A stretch of 60,484 nt of DNA from Lapillicoccus sp. (GCF_025353065.1 NZ_JANXRJ010000026.1:1-60484), one strand, 5' to 3'; numbered from the stretch's first letter, positions 43,338 through 52,091 are shown. Notes: generated by a model not told the origin, from the letters alone. A program made the numbers and translations.

Positions 43338-44837
43338 ATGAACCTCGTGGTCCCCTCGTCCCCCCACCGCAGACCACGCTTCCGGATCGCCCTGGGCGCA
43401 GCCGTCGCGCTGCTGCTGTGCCTCGCCACCGCGGGCGCCGCCAGTGGCGGCCAGACCGCCCGTGCCGGGGTCGCGTCCGGCCCGAAGATCGGCCACGTCT
43501 GGACGATCATCCTCGAGAACAAGTCCTACGAGTCGACCTTCACCGGCCTCAACGCGAACGACTACCTCTGGAAGACGCTGCCCTCCTACGGCGCGCTGCT
43601 CCGCCAGTACTACGGCACGGGCCACTACTCGCTCGACAACTACATCAGCCTCGTGTCGGGCCAGTCGCCGGCACCGGACCTCCAGGCCGACTGCGGCACC
43701 TACAAGAACGTCGCTCCGGGGCTGCCGGCCCCGGACGGTCAGACGTTCGCCTCCTCCGGGTGCGTCTACCCGAAGCAGACCCACACGCTCTTCGACCAGC
43801 TCGACTCGGTCGGCGCCAGCTGGAAGGTCTACGCGCAGGACATGGGCAACGACCCGACCCGCGAGCAGGTCTACCAGTGCGGTCGTCCCGGGGACCCCTC
43901 CGGCGCGGGCGTGCCCGACCCCGGCAGCGCGACCCCGACCGACCAGTACGTGCCGAAGCACAACCCCGCGCCGTGGTTCCACTCGCTGACCGACTCGGCC
44001 AAGGACTGCGCCAACGTCGTCCCGCTCGACGGCTACCCGGCGACGCCCGGGCACAAGGCGATCCCGAGCATGGCCACCGATCTCCAGTCGATCGCCACCA
44101 CCCCCGCCTTCTCGTGGATCTCGCCCAACAACTGCTCCGACGCGCACGACGCGACCTGCAAGGGTGACAACCTCTCGGGCGACCCGAACAACCACCAGGG
44201 CGGCCTGTATGCCGCGGACCTGTTCCTGCAGAAGTGGGTTCCCCAGATCATGGCCTCCCCGGCCTTCCAGAAGGACGGCGAGATCCAGGTGATCTTCGAC
44301 GAGGCCTTCCCGCCCTACAAGATGTACGGCAACTCCGTCGCGGACGCGGCATACGCCGGCGACGCGGCGCTCGGGACCGACAGCGCGACGGGCAACCCGG
44401 TCCAGGCCGAGGCCAACACCGCCCAGTCGGTGGTGGCGTGCTGCAACGAGCTGCCCGGCCCGAACACGACCCAGCCCGGCTTCCAGGCCTTCAACCAGGA
44501 CACCACCCCCGGCGGTGGCATCACGGGAGCCGTCTTCATCAGCCGCTTCATCACCCCGGGATCGATCAGCGACCAGCCCTACAACCACTACAGCTGGCTG
44601 CGCAGCATGGAGGACACCTTCGGGATCACCTCGGGCGGCGCGGACGGCATGGGCCACCTCGGGTATGCCGCGATGGACGGCCTGCGCCCGTTCGGCAAGG
44701 ACATCTACAACAACCGCACGGGACGGGCGCTGCAGCCCTCGGCGTCCGGCAGCTCGGTCTACCCCGCCACCAGCCTGGTCGGCGACGACCCCCAGCCCAG
44801 GATCGCCCGGGCCGCCGTACCGGTGGTGTCCCGCTGA
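43338..44837 (+). CDS. Secreted acid-phosphatase/phospholipase C-like phosphoesterase
   Basis: A 499-residue exported protein of the phosphoesterase (AcpA/PlcC) family. A signal peptide (FRIALGAAVALLLCLATAGAASG) precedes HVWTIILENKSYESTFTG, where Glu and Asn bind metal and Ser is the likely nucleophile. GTGHYSLDNYISLVSGQSPA, SWISPNNCSDAHD and QVIFDEAFPP complete the active site. Several Cys probably form disulfides. ATG 43338 has GGAG 7 nt upstream. Together with the neighbouring pst genes it suggests that phosphate is freed outside and captured at once. The stop overlaps the CTG start of the next gene. Confidence 0.82.
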   Translation: MNLVVPSSPHRRPRFRIALGAAVALLLCLATAGAASGGQTARAGVASGPKIGHVWTIILENKSYESTFTGLNANDYLWKTLPSYGALLRQYYGTGHYSLDNYISLVSGQSPAPDLQADCGTYKNVAPGLPAPDGQTFASSGCVYPKQTHTLFDQLDSVGASWKVYAQDMGNDPTREQVYQCGRPGDPSGAGVPDPGSATPTDQYVPKHNPAPWFHSLTDSAKDCANVVPLDGYPATPGHKAIPSMATDLQSIATTPAFSWISPNNCSDAHDATCKGDNLSGDPNNHQGGLYAADLFLQKWVPQIMASPAFQKDGEIQVIFDEAFPPYKMYGNSVADAAYAGDAALGTDSATGNPVQAEANTAQSVVACCNELPGPNTTQPGFQAFNQDTTPGGGITGAVFISRFITPGSISDQPYNHYSWLRSMEDTFGITSGGADGMGHLGYAAMDGLRPFGKDIYNNRTGRALQPSASGSSVYPATSLVGDDPQPRIARAAVPVVSR

Positions 44838-45451
44838 GCACCACGCAGCCCACCTGGCCGCGGCTCGCCCCTCACCGGGCGGCCGCGGCCCTGGCCGTGA
44901 CCGCCGCCCTGGCCCTGACCATCTCGGGGTGCACCTCCGCGCCGGCCGGCGTCGCCGCCGCGCCGACCCTCGACGCCGGCCAGGTCGTGTCGTCCCTGGG
45001 CGCCGTCCCCATCCCCACGCCGGACACCTCGATCCCCGTACCGGTGGCCTCGGCGCACCGGCTGCAGCTGGTCTCGATGGGCAACACCGTGCGCGTGCTG
45101 CTGGGCCAGGGCGTGGAGGCGACGGTCACCGCGTCGGGGCCGGCGCAGGCCGTCACGACGCCCCAGCCGATCACCCAGGGCTCCCGGCCCCGCACGCCGG
45201 GGACCATCGCCGTCACCGTCGTCGCCGGTGCGAAGGACGTGACGTTCCGGACGGCGGACCTCGTCTGCCGTGACGACACCGGCTCCATCGTGCCGCTCAC
45301 GGCCGTCGGCGGCGCGACGCTGACCGTCAAGGGTGGGACGACCGCCCGGGCCGTGGTCTCCGGGGTCTTCCGCAGCGGCGCCGCGCAGCTCACCTGGCAG
45401 CCGAGCGGCCAGCCGCTCGTCCTCTGGGACTTCACCATCGAGCTGGACTGA
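44834..45451 (+). CDS. Predicted lipoprotein with apparent CTG start
   Basis: Unknown function. From CTG 44834 the product is 205 residues: an n-region with Arg and His, a hydrophobic core (AAAALAVTAALALTI) and the lipobox ISGC, followed by a beta-rich domain (LVSMGNTVRVLLGQGVEATV, GTIAVTVVAGAKDVTF, TLTVKGGTTARAVVSGVF). The frame has no ATG or GTG upstream in a sensible place; the first GTG (44896) would cut the signal peptide. CTG overlaps the phosphatase TGA as CTGA, with GGTGGT upstream. Coupled translation from a rare CTG start is the best reading. Confidence 0.6.
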   Translation: MSTTQPTWPRLAPHRAAAALAVTAALALTISGCTSAPAGVAAAPTLDAGQVVSSLGAVPIPTPDTSIPVPVASAHRLQLVSMGNTVRVLLGQGVEATVTASGPAQAVTTPQPITQGSRPRTPGTIAVTVVAGAKDVTFRTADLVCRDDTGSIVPLTAVGGATLTVKGGTTARAVVSGVFRSGAAQLTWQPSGQPLVLWDFTIELD

Positions 45452-45462
45452 GCCCACCCCCT

Positions 45463-45538
45463 CGTTCCAGACACACGTTTTGCCGAGTTCCGCGGCCCGG
45501 GGAGGGTCGGAAACTCGGCAAAACGCGTGTTCGGAACG
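45463..45538. repeat. Long imperfect inverted repeat, about 30-bp stem
   Basis: The left arm 45463-45491 (starts CGTTCC, ends CCGAGTTCC) pairs with 45509-45538 (starts GGAAACTCGG, ends GGAACG) with three mismatches and one bulge, around a 17-nt G/C-rich loop. It lies between the lipoprotein stop and the convergent S53 protease stop. Termination from both sides is likely, but the stem is unusually long. Confidence 0.7.
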
Positions 45539-45550
45539 ATCAGCTACCGG

Positions 45551-48500
45551 TCAGTGGCAGGCCTTCGCCGGCTTGAGGGTGAAGCTCTTGGTGATCTCGC
45601 CCCCCCTCAGCAGCTTGACCGTCGCGGTCTGCGGGGCCCAGCCGTCCTTGGCGGCGATGAGGGTGAGCGGGTTGGACCGCGTGTCCATCCACATCGCGTA
45701 GGTGCCGTCAGCCGCCGTGTTGAGGGTGTAGGCCGCGTTCCAGCTGTTGATCTGCAGGGTCGCGCCGGCGAGTGGTGCCGGTGTGCCGGCGCAGGCTGCG
45801 CCGCTCACGGTGCCCAGGAGCTTTCCCCACGTCTTCGGGGGGGTGACGACCATGGACACGCCGATGGACGAACCCGGGTAGGGCGTGTCCGTGGCGACCG
45901 TGATCTTGCCCGTGTAGGTCCCCGGCTGGGTGACCGTCGTGCTCTCGAGCGTCACCGAGACGGTGGCCGACATACCCGGGGCGAGGTCGAGGGTGGACGG
46001 GGACTCGGACATCCAGCTGACGTCCTGCCCGGCACCGCAGGAGTCGTATCCCGGGAGCACCTCGGAGGAGGCGCTGGCCGGCGCGGACTGGCTGGCGCTG
46101 CCGCCGATCTTGTAGAACCCGCAGGCCGCACCGAGCCGGTAGAAGGCGTTGTTGGACGCCGGCAAGGCCGTCCAGGCGCCTGAGCTCGGGTCGAACGCCC
46201 ATCCCTCGTTGGTCACCACGGCGTTGCTGTTGATGACCCCACCCGAGACGAGCAGCTGTCCGTTGGCGACGGAGTAGCCCGCCCCCCAGACGTCAGCAGG
46301 CATGTCTCCCAACGGTGCCCAGGTGTTGGTCCCCGTATCGAAGGAGAACACCTTGGTCGACGTCGAGGTCGCCGTGCCGCCGGCGCAGTAGATCATGCCG
46401 ATGGTGCCGCAGGAGCCCCACGAGGTGTCCTGCGGGTAGGGAGCCGCGGAGCTCCAGGAGTCGGCGGCCGGGTCGTAGACCTGGACGTCGGTGCTCCCGC
46501 AGGCTGCGGCGCACCCGCCGATGACGTAGAGCTTGCCGTCGGCGACCGTCGTCCCGGCGCCGGCGTGCGGCTTCGGGTTGGCGGCGAGGGTGGTCCAGGT
46601 GTTGGAGGCCGGGTCGTAGGCCTCGGTGATCCCCGTCGGGATCGCGCCCGGTCCCCAGCCGCCGGTGGCGATGAGCTTGCCACCGATGAAGCCCACGCTG
46701 GGAGCCTCGCGGATCGTCGACATGTCGGCGATCGGCGACCACGAGAGGGCAGCCGGGTCGTAGGCGTAGCCGGTGGCCACGTCGGCGGACCCGTCGTAAC
46801 CACCGACGGAGTAGATCTTGCCGTCACCCGCTGCGACCCCGTTGTTGGAGATCGCGGTCGGGTAGTCGGCGATGGCCTGCCACGGCGCTGCCGAGGGGGC
46901 GGCGGCACTGACCGGCGGCGTTGTCGACGGCTTGGTGCCGCTGCCCGCGAGACGGGTGGGCAGGTAGGTGCCCGCGACGTGGCGGACCGCCGCACCCGGC
47001 ATACCGGCGTATGCCGCCGGGGCCGGCTTGCCGGCGATGACGAAGCCACCGTCCTGCTCACCGAGCTCGACGTGTGCGGGCTTGGTCCCGGAGTTCTTCA
47101 GCGTGAGCGGGACGCTCGTGCTGGAGCCGAGGACCTCGGTCGCCGTGAGGTCGGCCGGGCTCACCTCGACCCGACCGGCCGCGAGGGTGAAGTCCTTGCG
47201 GGTGATCGAGTTCGCGATGACGTTCACCGTGGCGGTGGCCGGTGTGTAGCGGCCGGACGTGGCGGTGAACTTGTGGGCGCCCTTGGCCGACGAGAAGAGC
47301 CAGTAGTAGCCGTCGCCGAGAGCACCGTCGTCCGGCGTGGCCGCCGAGACACCGGTGTTCGTCGCCACGTCGACGCTGGCGACCGTCACGCCCGTGAGGG
47401 CCTTCTTGGTGTTGCCGTCCTTGGTGAAGCCGGCGACGAGACCACCCGAGACCGGGCCGCACGAGCGGTTGCCGATGAGCACGTCATCGACCTCCCAGTA
47501 GTAGGCCCAGGTGCCGGTGTAGTGGAACCGGACCTGGACGTCCTTCTTCCCGGCGGCCATCGGCAGCGCGATGCTGATCGGACCGCTGATGCTCGTGGTC
47601 GTCTGCTCCCAGACGTTGGTCCACGTCGTCCCGTCGACGGTGACGTCGATGTCGGCGGTCGAGTTGATGAACGACTTGTAGGCCGAGCCCAGCTCGAGGA
47701 TCGGCGCGGTGGAGGCGCTGAGGTCGGTCTTCGGCGAGATCAGCGTCGTGTCCTGCGTGTTGCCGGACCCGAGGTGGTCGCTGTCGATGATCGCGAAACC
47801 GCCGCTGCCGCCCGTGAGGTTGCCACGAGCACCCGCGTCGGTGACCGACCACACCCCGCCGGACGCGTTGTTGTCCGTGACGGTCCAGCCCGCCGGCAGG
47901 GTGGTGCCGTCGAAGGTCTGGCGGGTGCCGGTGTAGGTCGTCGTGTAGCCGGGCGCGAGGCAGGTGCTCGGGTCGATGACGACCGTGGCGTTCTTCACGA
48001 CGTCGGCGGCCGCGACCTTGATGGTGAGGTCACGGGTGAGGTAGCCGGGCAGGACCGGCGCGACGTGGGCCGTGTAGGTCTTGCCGCGGGGGAGGGTCAG
48101 GTTGTAGCGGCCCGTGAAGGGGTCGGTGTAGACCGGTGCTCCCGGGACGCCGTCGATGGTCACCTTGGCGTAGACCGGCCAGCCGTGGCCCGATCCGTCC
48201 GTCACGGTGCCGGTCACGGCCTGACTCGGGACCTTGGCCAGGACGAAGGCCGCCGTGACGGTCCCGCCACCGGTGACGGTGACGGTCTTGGTCGCCGTGG
48301 TGTAGCCGTATGCCGTGGCCTTCGCCGCGTAGGTGCCGGTGGCGACGGTGAGGGTGTAGGTGCCATCGGCGCCGCTGGTCGCGGAGGCGTCGCCGACCGT
48401 GACGGTGGCACCGACGACGGCGACGCCGCCGCTCGTGACGGCGCCGCTGACGACACCGTGCGGACCGGTCTGGAAGGCCCCGACACCGTTCGGGGTGCCG

Positions 48501-49723
48501 AGTCCGGTCGGGCCGTCGTAGCCCGGGCCGGCGTGGCAGATGTAGGCGATCGTGCAGGTGCCGTTGTCGCCCGTGACGACGTCGAAGAGCTGGCCGCGCG
48601 AGGCATACGGGTAGGAGCCGGGGTAGGTGGCGGCCACCGGCTGACCGGCGAGCGCGTAGGTGCCGGCGATGATCGGCGACGAGGCGCTGGTGCCGCCGTA
48701 GACGGTCCAGCCGCCGTCGGAGTAGGAGTTGTAGACCGCGACACCGGTGGCCGGGTCGGCGACGGCCGAGACGTCGGCCTCAGCCCGCGTCGGGCAGCTC
48801 GGGTCGTCCTGCCAGCTGGGCTTGGCCTCCTGGGCCGAGCACCCGCTACCCGCTCCGGCCCAGGCGGACTCGGTCCAGCCACGGGCACTCGTGTCCGTGG
48901 ACAGCGAGGTCCCGCCGACCGCGACGACCGAGCCGACGGACGCGGGGAACGAGGCGCCCGTGCCGCTGTCACCCGTGCTGGCGGTGATCGCCACTCCGGG
49001 GTGGTCGTAGTGCGCGTTCATGGGGATCGTGCTGGGGTCCTCCGCGCCGGTGCCGTAGCTGTTGGAGACGTACTTCGCCCCGAGCTGCACAGCCATGTCG
49101 ACGGCCGCCCCGAGATCCGCGAGGCTGTTCGAGTCGCCTTCCACCAGCAGGATCTTGCACTTCGGGCAGGCCGCGGAGACCATGTCGACGTCGAGCGCGA
49201 TCTCGCTCGCCCAGCCCGGGTCCGGGGCAGGGTACTCACCCACGACACCGCGCTGGTTCACCTTCGTGAAGCACCCGCTGGCGCTCGTGCACGCCGGCAG
49301 TCCGTACTGCTGCCGGTAGACCGCGAGGTCGGCCTCGACGGTGGGGTTGTCGAAGGCGTCGACGATGGCGACGACCTGACCGTCGCCGGCGGTCGCGCCG
49401 GGCAGCTTGTAGGCGCTCTGGACGTCGGCCGGGCCGTAGCCGGAGGGGTCGACGTTGGGGATGATGCCCGAGCGCGCGGCGATGTCCGTGCGCTTCAGGG
49501 CCAGGCAGCGGGCCTTCGACGGGGTCGTCGTGGCCGCGCACACCTGCTTGGTGGGAACGGCGCTCTTCTGTGCTGCCGACGTCTGGGGCGTCGGCTTCGG
49601 TATGGCGTTCGCGATCGGCGAGACCGTCACGCCGAGGGCGGCGACGGTCGCGGTGACCGCGAAGAGGGCGACGACAGCACGACGGAGCCGTGTTGACCGC
49701 CGGTTCCTGAGGGGGCTCGACAT
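45551..49723 (-). CDS. Giant secreted S53 (sedolisin) peptidase with carboxypeptidase-regulatory and Kelch domains
   Basis: A 1390-residue exported protein. A signal peptide (VVALFAVTATVAALGVTVSPIANA) is followed by the S53 catalytic domain at about 85-425: catalytic Glu and Asp in WASEIALDVDMVSAACP, oxyanion Asp in TGDSGTG and nucleophile Ser in YGGTSASSPIIAG. Carboxypeptidase-regulatory-like beta domains follow (GADGTYTLTVATGTYAAKATAYGYT), then a MAM/jelly-roll-like segment, and from about 960 to 1200 a Kelch propeller (GKIYSVGGYDGS, GKLYVIGGCAAACGS). The end is another regulatory-like domain. No full pro-kumamolisin prodomain is seen. It probably degrades proteins outside the cell. Confidence 0.85.
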   Translation of the reverse strand: MSSPLRNRRSTRLRRAVVALFAVTATVAALGVTVSPIANAIPKPTPQTSAAQKSAVPTKQVCAATTTPSKARCLALKRTDIAARSGIIPNVDPSGYGPADVQSAYKLPGATAGDGQVVAIVDAFDNPTVEADLAVYRQQYGLPACTSASGCFTKVNQRGVVGEYPAPDPGWASEIALDVDMVSAACPKCKILLVEGDSNSLADLGAAVDMAVQLGAKYVSNSYGTGAEDPSTIPMNAHYDHPGVAITASTGDSGTGASFPASVGSVVAVGGTSLSTDTSARGWTESAWAGAGSGCSAQEAKPSWQDDPSCPTRAEADVSAVADPATGVAVYNSYSDGGWTVYGGTSASSPIIAGTYALAGQPVAATYPGSYPYASRGQLFDVVTGDNGTCTIAYICHAGPGYDGPTGLGTPNGVGAFQTGPHGVVSGAVTSGGVAVVGATVTVGDASATSGADGTYTLTVATGTYAAKATAYGYTTATKTVTVTGGGTVTAAFVLAKVPSQAVTGTVTDGSGHGWPVYAKVTIDGVPGAPVYTDPFTGRYNLTLPRGKTYTAHVAPVLPGYLTRDLTIKVAAADVVKNATVVIDPSTCLAPGYTTTYTGTRQTFDGTTLPAGWTVTDNNASGGVWSVTDAGARGNLTGGSGGFAIIDSDHLGSGNTQDTTLISPKTDLSASTAPILELGSAYKSFINSTADIDVTVDGTTWTNVWEQTTTSISGPISIALPMAAGKKDVQVRFHYTGTWAYYWEVDDVLIGNRSCGPVSGGLVAGFTKDGNTKKALTGVTVASVDVATNTGVSAATPDDGALGDGYYWLFSSAKGAHKFTATSGRYTPATATVNVIANSITRKDFTLAAGRVEVSPADLTATEVLGSSTSVPLTLKNSGTKPAHVELGEQDGGFVIAGKPAPAAYAGMPGAAVRHVAGTYLPTRLAGSGTKPSTTPPVSAAAPSAAPWQAIADYPTAISNNGVAAGDGKIYSVGGYDGSADVATGYAYDPAALSWSPIADMSTIREAPSVGFIGGKLIATGGWGPGAIPTGITEAYDPASNTWTTLAANPKPHAGAGTTVADGKLYVIGGCAAACGSTDVQVYDPAADSWSSAAPYPQDTSWGSCGTIGMIYCAGGTATSTSTKVFSFDTGTNTWAPLGDMPADVWGAGYSVANGQLLVSGGVINSNAVVTNEGWAFDPSSGAWTALPASNNAFYRLGAACGFYKIGGSASQSAPASASSEVLPGYDSCGAGQDVSWMSESPSTLDLAPGMSATVSVTLESTTVTQPGTYTGKITVATDTPYPGSSIGVSMVVTPPKTWGKLLGTVSGAACAGTPAPLAGATLQINSWNAAYTLNTAADGTYAMWMDTRSNPLTLIAAKDGWAPQTATVKLLRGGEITKSFTLKPAKACH

Positions 49724-49810
49724 GCGGGGGACCTTCCCTGGCAGAGGGGTGGTCCGAATTGGCGGGCCCGGATAGGGAACACGACGACGCGGACCGAGGG
49801 GGATGGTCGC

Positions 49811-49840
49811 AACCTACGAATCATCTGAGAGTTTCGACAA
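49811..49840 (-). promoter_or_regulatory. Candidate promoter of the S53 peptidase gene
   Basis: On the minus strand TTGTCG (49840-49835) and TAGGTT (49816-49811) are 18 bp apart, giving a leader of about 80 nt. Confidence 0.4.
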
Positions 49841-50100
49841 GGACCGCTGATGGTCGGGTCGTGGTCAGGATCGCGTCCGATCCGGACGCGGTGGGCACCG
49901 GTGCCCAGATCCGGGCACGCCCCGGCCGGCCCGATGGGTCACCGGTCTCCTTCGGCAGGTGGTCCCGTGTGGCTATCTTTCGCGGGATCGGCCGACCACC
50001 GTTACGGTTTGACACACCACGTCGGGTTTCGCACCACACGGGGTGGTCCGGGCTCTGCCGTGAGCCTGAGCAGGGCATGAGCCGGGACGGGGGTCTGCGG
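49841..50100. other. Regulatory region upstream of the winged-helix gene with two palindromes
   Basis: CGCGTCC (49872-49878) pairs with GGACGCG (49884-49890), and GGGCACCGGTGCCC (49893-49906) is a perfect 14-bp palindrome right after it. They could be operators for the adjacent regulator. TTGACA occurs at 50009-50014 but has no convincing -10. No coding sequence is supported before 50077. Confidence 0.4.
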
Positions 50101-50781
50101 ATGAGCGTCACCGAGCTGCATCTGCTGACGGACGACCGGCGGCCTGTCAGCGACACCCTCGAGTTCGACCAGGTCGCACCGCCCCTCGAGCACGCGCCAC
50201 GGCATACCCCGTCCATCGCGGTGCTGATCCTCGACCACGCGCCCGACCCCGCCGAGGTGAGCCACCTCTACGACGACTTCGAGATCGTGCTCATCGCGCA
50301 CGACGCCGCCAGCGCGGTGCGGATGCTCCAGGGGATGGCGCCCCTACCTGCACCACCCGTGGCGTCTGCACCACCCGTGGCACCAGCGGCGCCGGTCGTC
50401 TCCGTGACGCCGCTCTTCGACGACGTCGTCCCCTCGGTCTCCGCCGCTTCCACCGTTTCCACCGCACGCGCCGCACCCGCCGGCCACCAGCTCGGCCTGA
50501 CCCTCGACGAGGCCCACCATCTCGCGACCTGGCGAGGTCGCCCCCTACCGCTCACCTACCGGGAGCGCGCGATCCTCGGCTGTCTCGTGGCGGACCCCGG
50601 TCGGGTCTGGACCTACCGTGAACTGTTCGAGCACGCCTGGGGCGGCTGCTATCTCGGCGACCCCTCCCTGGTCCACTCGGCGCTCAAACGGATCCGGCGC
50701 AAGATCCGGGAGGCCGGGGTCGCCCTGACCATCGACGCCGTGCGCGGGGTCGGCTTCCGGGTGCAGACCGGCGACGAGTAG
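50101..50781 (+). CDS. OmpR-type winged-helix transcriptional regulator
   Basis: A 226-residue regulator. Residues 1-85 resemble a shortened or degenerate receiver-like domain (SIAVLILDHAPDPAEVSHLYDDFEIVLIAHD) without a clear phospho-acceptor. A Val/Ala/Pro linker follows, then a Trans_reg_C winged helix at about 135-225: LTYRERAILGCLVADPGRVWTYRELFEHAWGG, VHSALKRIRRKIREAGV, TIDAVRGVGFRV. ATG 50101 is chosen; ATG 50077 would add eight residues. It is divergent from the S53 gene, which it may control. Its last 237 nt overlap the GNAT gene on the opposite strand. Confidence 0.75.
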   Translation: MSVTELHLLTDDRRPVSDTLEFDQVAPPLEHAPRHTPSIAVLILDHAPDPAEVSHLYDDFEIVLIAHDAASAVRMLQGMAPLPAPPVASAPPVAPAAPVVSVTPLFDDVVPSVSAASTVSTARAAPAGHQLGLTLDEAHHLATWRGRPLPLTYRERAILGCLVADPGRVWTYRELFEHAWGGCYLGDPSLVHSALKRIRRKIREAGVALTIDAVRGVGFRVQTGDE

Positions 50782-51501
50782 GCCGGGCCGCGGCGGGGAC
50801 GTCGCGACGATGACCAGCTGCTTCCGGACGACGAACCCCAAGGACTCGTAGAGCCGGACGGCGCCGACGTTGCTGGCCAGCACGTGGAGGAAGACCGCGT
50901 CACCCCGCGTCGCGGCGCCGGCCACCACGGCGCGCACGAGCCGGCCGGCGAACCCCCGCCCGCGGACGGCCGGGTCGGTGCAGACCGCACTGACCTCGGT
51001 CCACCCCGCGAAGCGCATCCGCTCACCCGCCATGGCGACCAGCCGGCCGTCGCAGCGCAGGCCGAGGTAGTGCCCGAGCTCGAGCGTCCGTCCGAGGAAG
51101 GGTCCGGGCTCCGTCCGCGCGACGAGGCCGAGGACGGCGTTGAGGTCGTCCGGGCCGAGGTCGACGGGCGTGGGGTCGACGGGCGTGGGGTCGATGGGCG
51201 AGGGGTCGATGGGCGTGGGGTCGACAGGTACGCGAGGCCCGCGGGTGACCATCTGGAGCGCGTCGAAGCGGCGCTGCTCGGTCCACCCGACCGGCGTCGT
51301 GCCCCCGAACAGGACGGCGACCCCGTGCGCCCCGACGAGGCGCGCGAGGGCCGCCCAGTCCTCCTCGGCCGGTTCGTCGGGCAGGGCCGCGAAGGGCGAG
51401 TAGCCCGGCCGGTAGGCCAGTGCGCGGCCGTCGCGCACGGCATACCGGTGATGGGCGCCGAGCAACGCCGCGCGGACCGGGTTGTCGAGCGGGTCGGGCA
51501 C
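50545..51501 (-). CDS. GNAT family N-acetyltransferase with antisense-overlapping tail
   Basis: A 318-residue frame. An N-terminal region of about 100 residues and an Asp-Pro repeat (VDPTPIDPSPIDPTP) precede the GNAT core: GRLVAMAGERMRF, VSAVCTDPAVRGRGFAGRLVRAVVAGA (acetyl-CoA loop) and LHVLASNVGAVRLYESLGF. The family normally ends near here, but the frame stays open for about 95 more residues and runs antisense to the winged-helix gene to 50545. Either the overlap is real or the true end has been lost. GTG 51501 starts 8 nt after the HNH gene stop, so the two are probably co-transcribed. Substrate unknown. Confidence 0.7.
   Translation of the reverse strand: MPDPLDNPVRAALLGAHHRYAVRDGRALAYRPGYSPFAALPDEPAEEDWAALARLVGAHGVAVLFGGTTPVGWTEQRRFDALQMVTRGPRVPVDPTPIDPSPIDPTPVDPTPVDLGPDDLNAVLGLVARTEPGPFLGRTLELGHYLGLRCDGRLVAMAGERMRFAGWTEVSAVCTDPAVRGRGFAGRLVRAVVAGAATRGDAVFLHVLASNVGAVRLYESLGFVVRKQLVIVATSPPRPGLLVAGLHPEADPAHGVDGQGDPGLPDLAPDPFERRVDQGGVAEIAAAPGVLEQFTVGPDPTGVRHETAEDRALPVGER
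51161..51220 (-). repeat. Four 15-bp tandem repeats in the GNAT gene
   Basis: TCGACGGGCGTGGGG and close variants repeat four times (51161, 51176, 51191, 51206) and encode a PTPVD-type linker. The period keeps the reading frame. Confidence 0.8.
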
Positions 51502-51508
51502 CGGCCGC

Positions 51509-51946
51509 TCAGGCCACGAGGTCGACGTGCCGCGGGACCCAGGGCTCCCACTGCAGGCGCAGCCCGACGTCGCGAGCGGCCTTGTCACCCTTGCGGTTGT
51601 TGCACGGCGAGCAGGACGCCACGGTGTTGAGCCACGTCGAGCTGCCACCGCGGGACTGAGCGACGACGTGGTCGACGGTCGTCGCGCGACCGCGGCAGTA
51701 GGCGCACTGGTGCCGGTCGCGCTTGAGGACGCTGCGCTTGGACCAGCCGGCGGGCCGGTAGAGCCACTTCGCGGCGACGTAGCGGATCAGCCGGACGACC
51801 TTGGGGCGCGGGTAGGGCCCGAACATCTGACCGGCCACGGCCTCCTCGACCACGGCGACCTGACGGACGAGCATCCCGATCGCGTGCCGGACGGAGACGC
51901 CGCCGATCGGCTCGTAGGAGGCGTTGAGGATCACCACCTCGGTCAT
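51509..51946 (-). CDS. HNH endonuclease family protein
   Basis: A 145-residue protein. After an N-terminal part shared by many actinobacterial HNH proteins (EVVILNASYEPIGGVSVRHAI) comes the HNH domain: CAYCRGRATTVDHVVAQSRGG (first Cys pair, catalytic Asp-His), then NTVASCSPCNNRKGD (second Cys pair and the N of HNH). This free-standing type is widespread, and its DNA substrate is unknown. ATG 51946 has a near-perfect ribosome site (GGAGGTGA). It leads a two-gene unit with the GNAT gene. Confidence 0.85.
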   Translation of the reverse strand: MTEVVILNASYEPIGGVSVRHAIGMLVRQVAVVEEAVAGQMFGPYPRPKVVRLIRYVAAKWLYRPAGWSKRSVLKRDRHQCAYCRGRATTVDHVVAQSRGGSSTWLNTVASCSPCNNRKGDKAARDVGLRLQWEPWVPRHVDLVA

Positions 51947-52091
51947 CGCGCGTCACCTCCATGTCGTCCAAGGACATCGTGCCTTGTCCGAGGCCGATCC
52001 TGCCCCTAGTTTTGACGTGGATCTCACGGCCAACAGGGTGCCCGCAGGTGACGTCCGCCCGTACTCGACCTCCGCCCGGCCCGACTCCGAG

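Noticed and set aside
46565..49696. 1043-codon open frame on the plus strand
   Set aside because: It mirrors the S53 peptidase gene, which has signal peptide, catalytic motifs and normal codon use. The plus-strand product has no recognisable domain.
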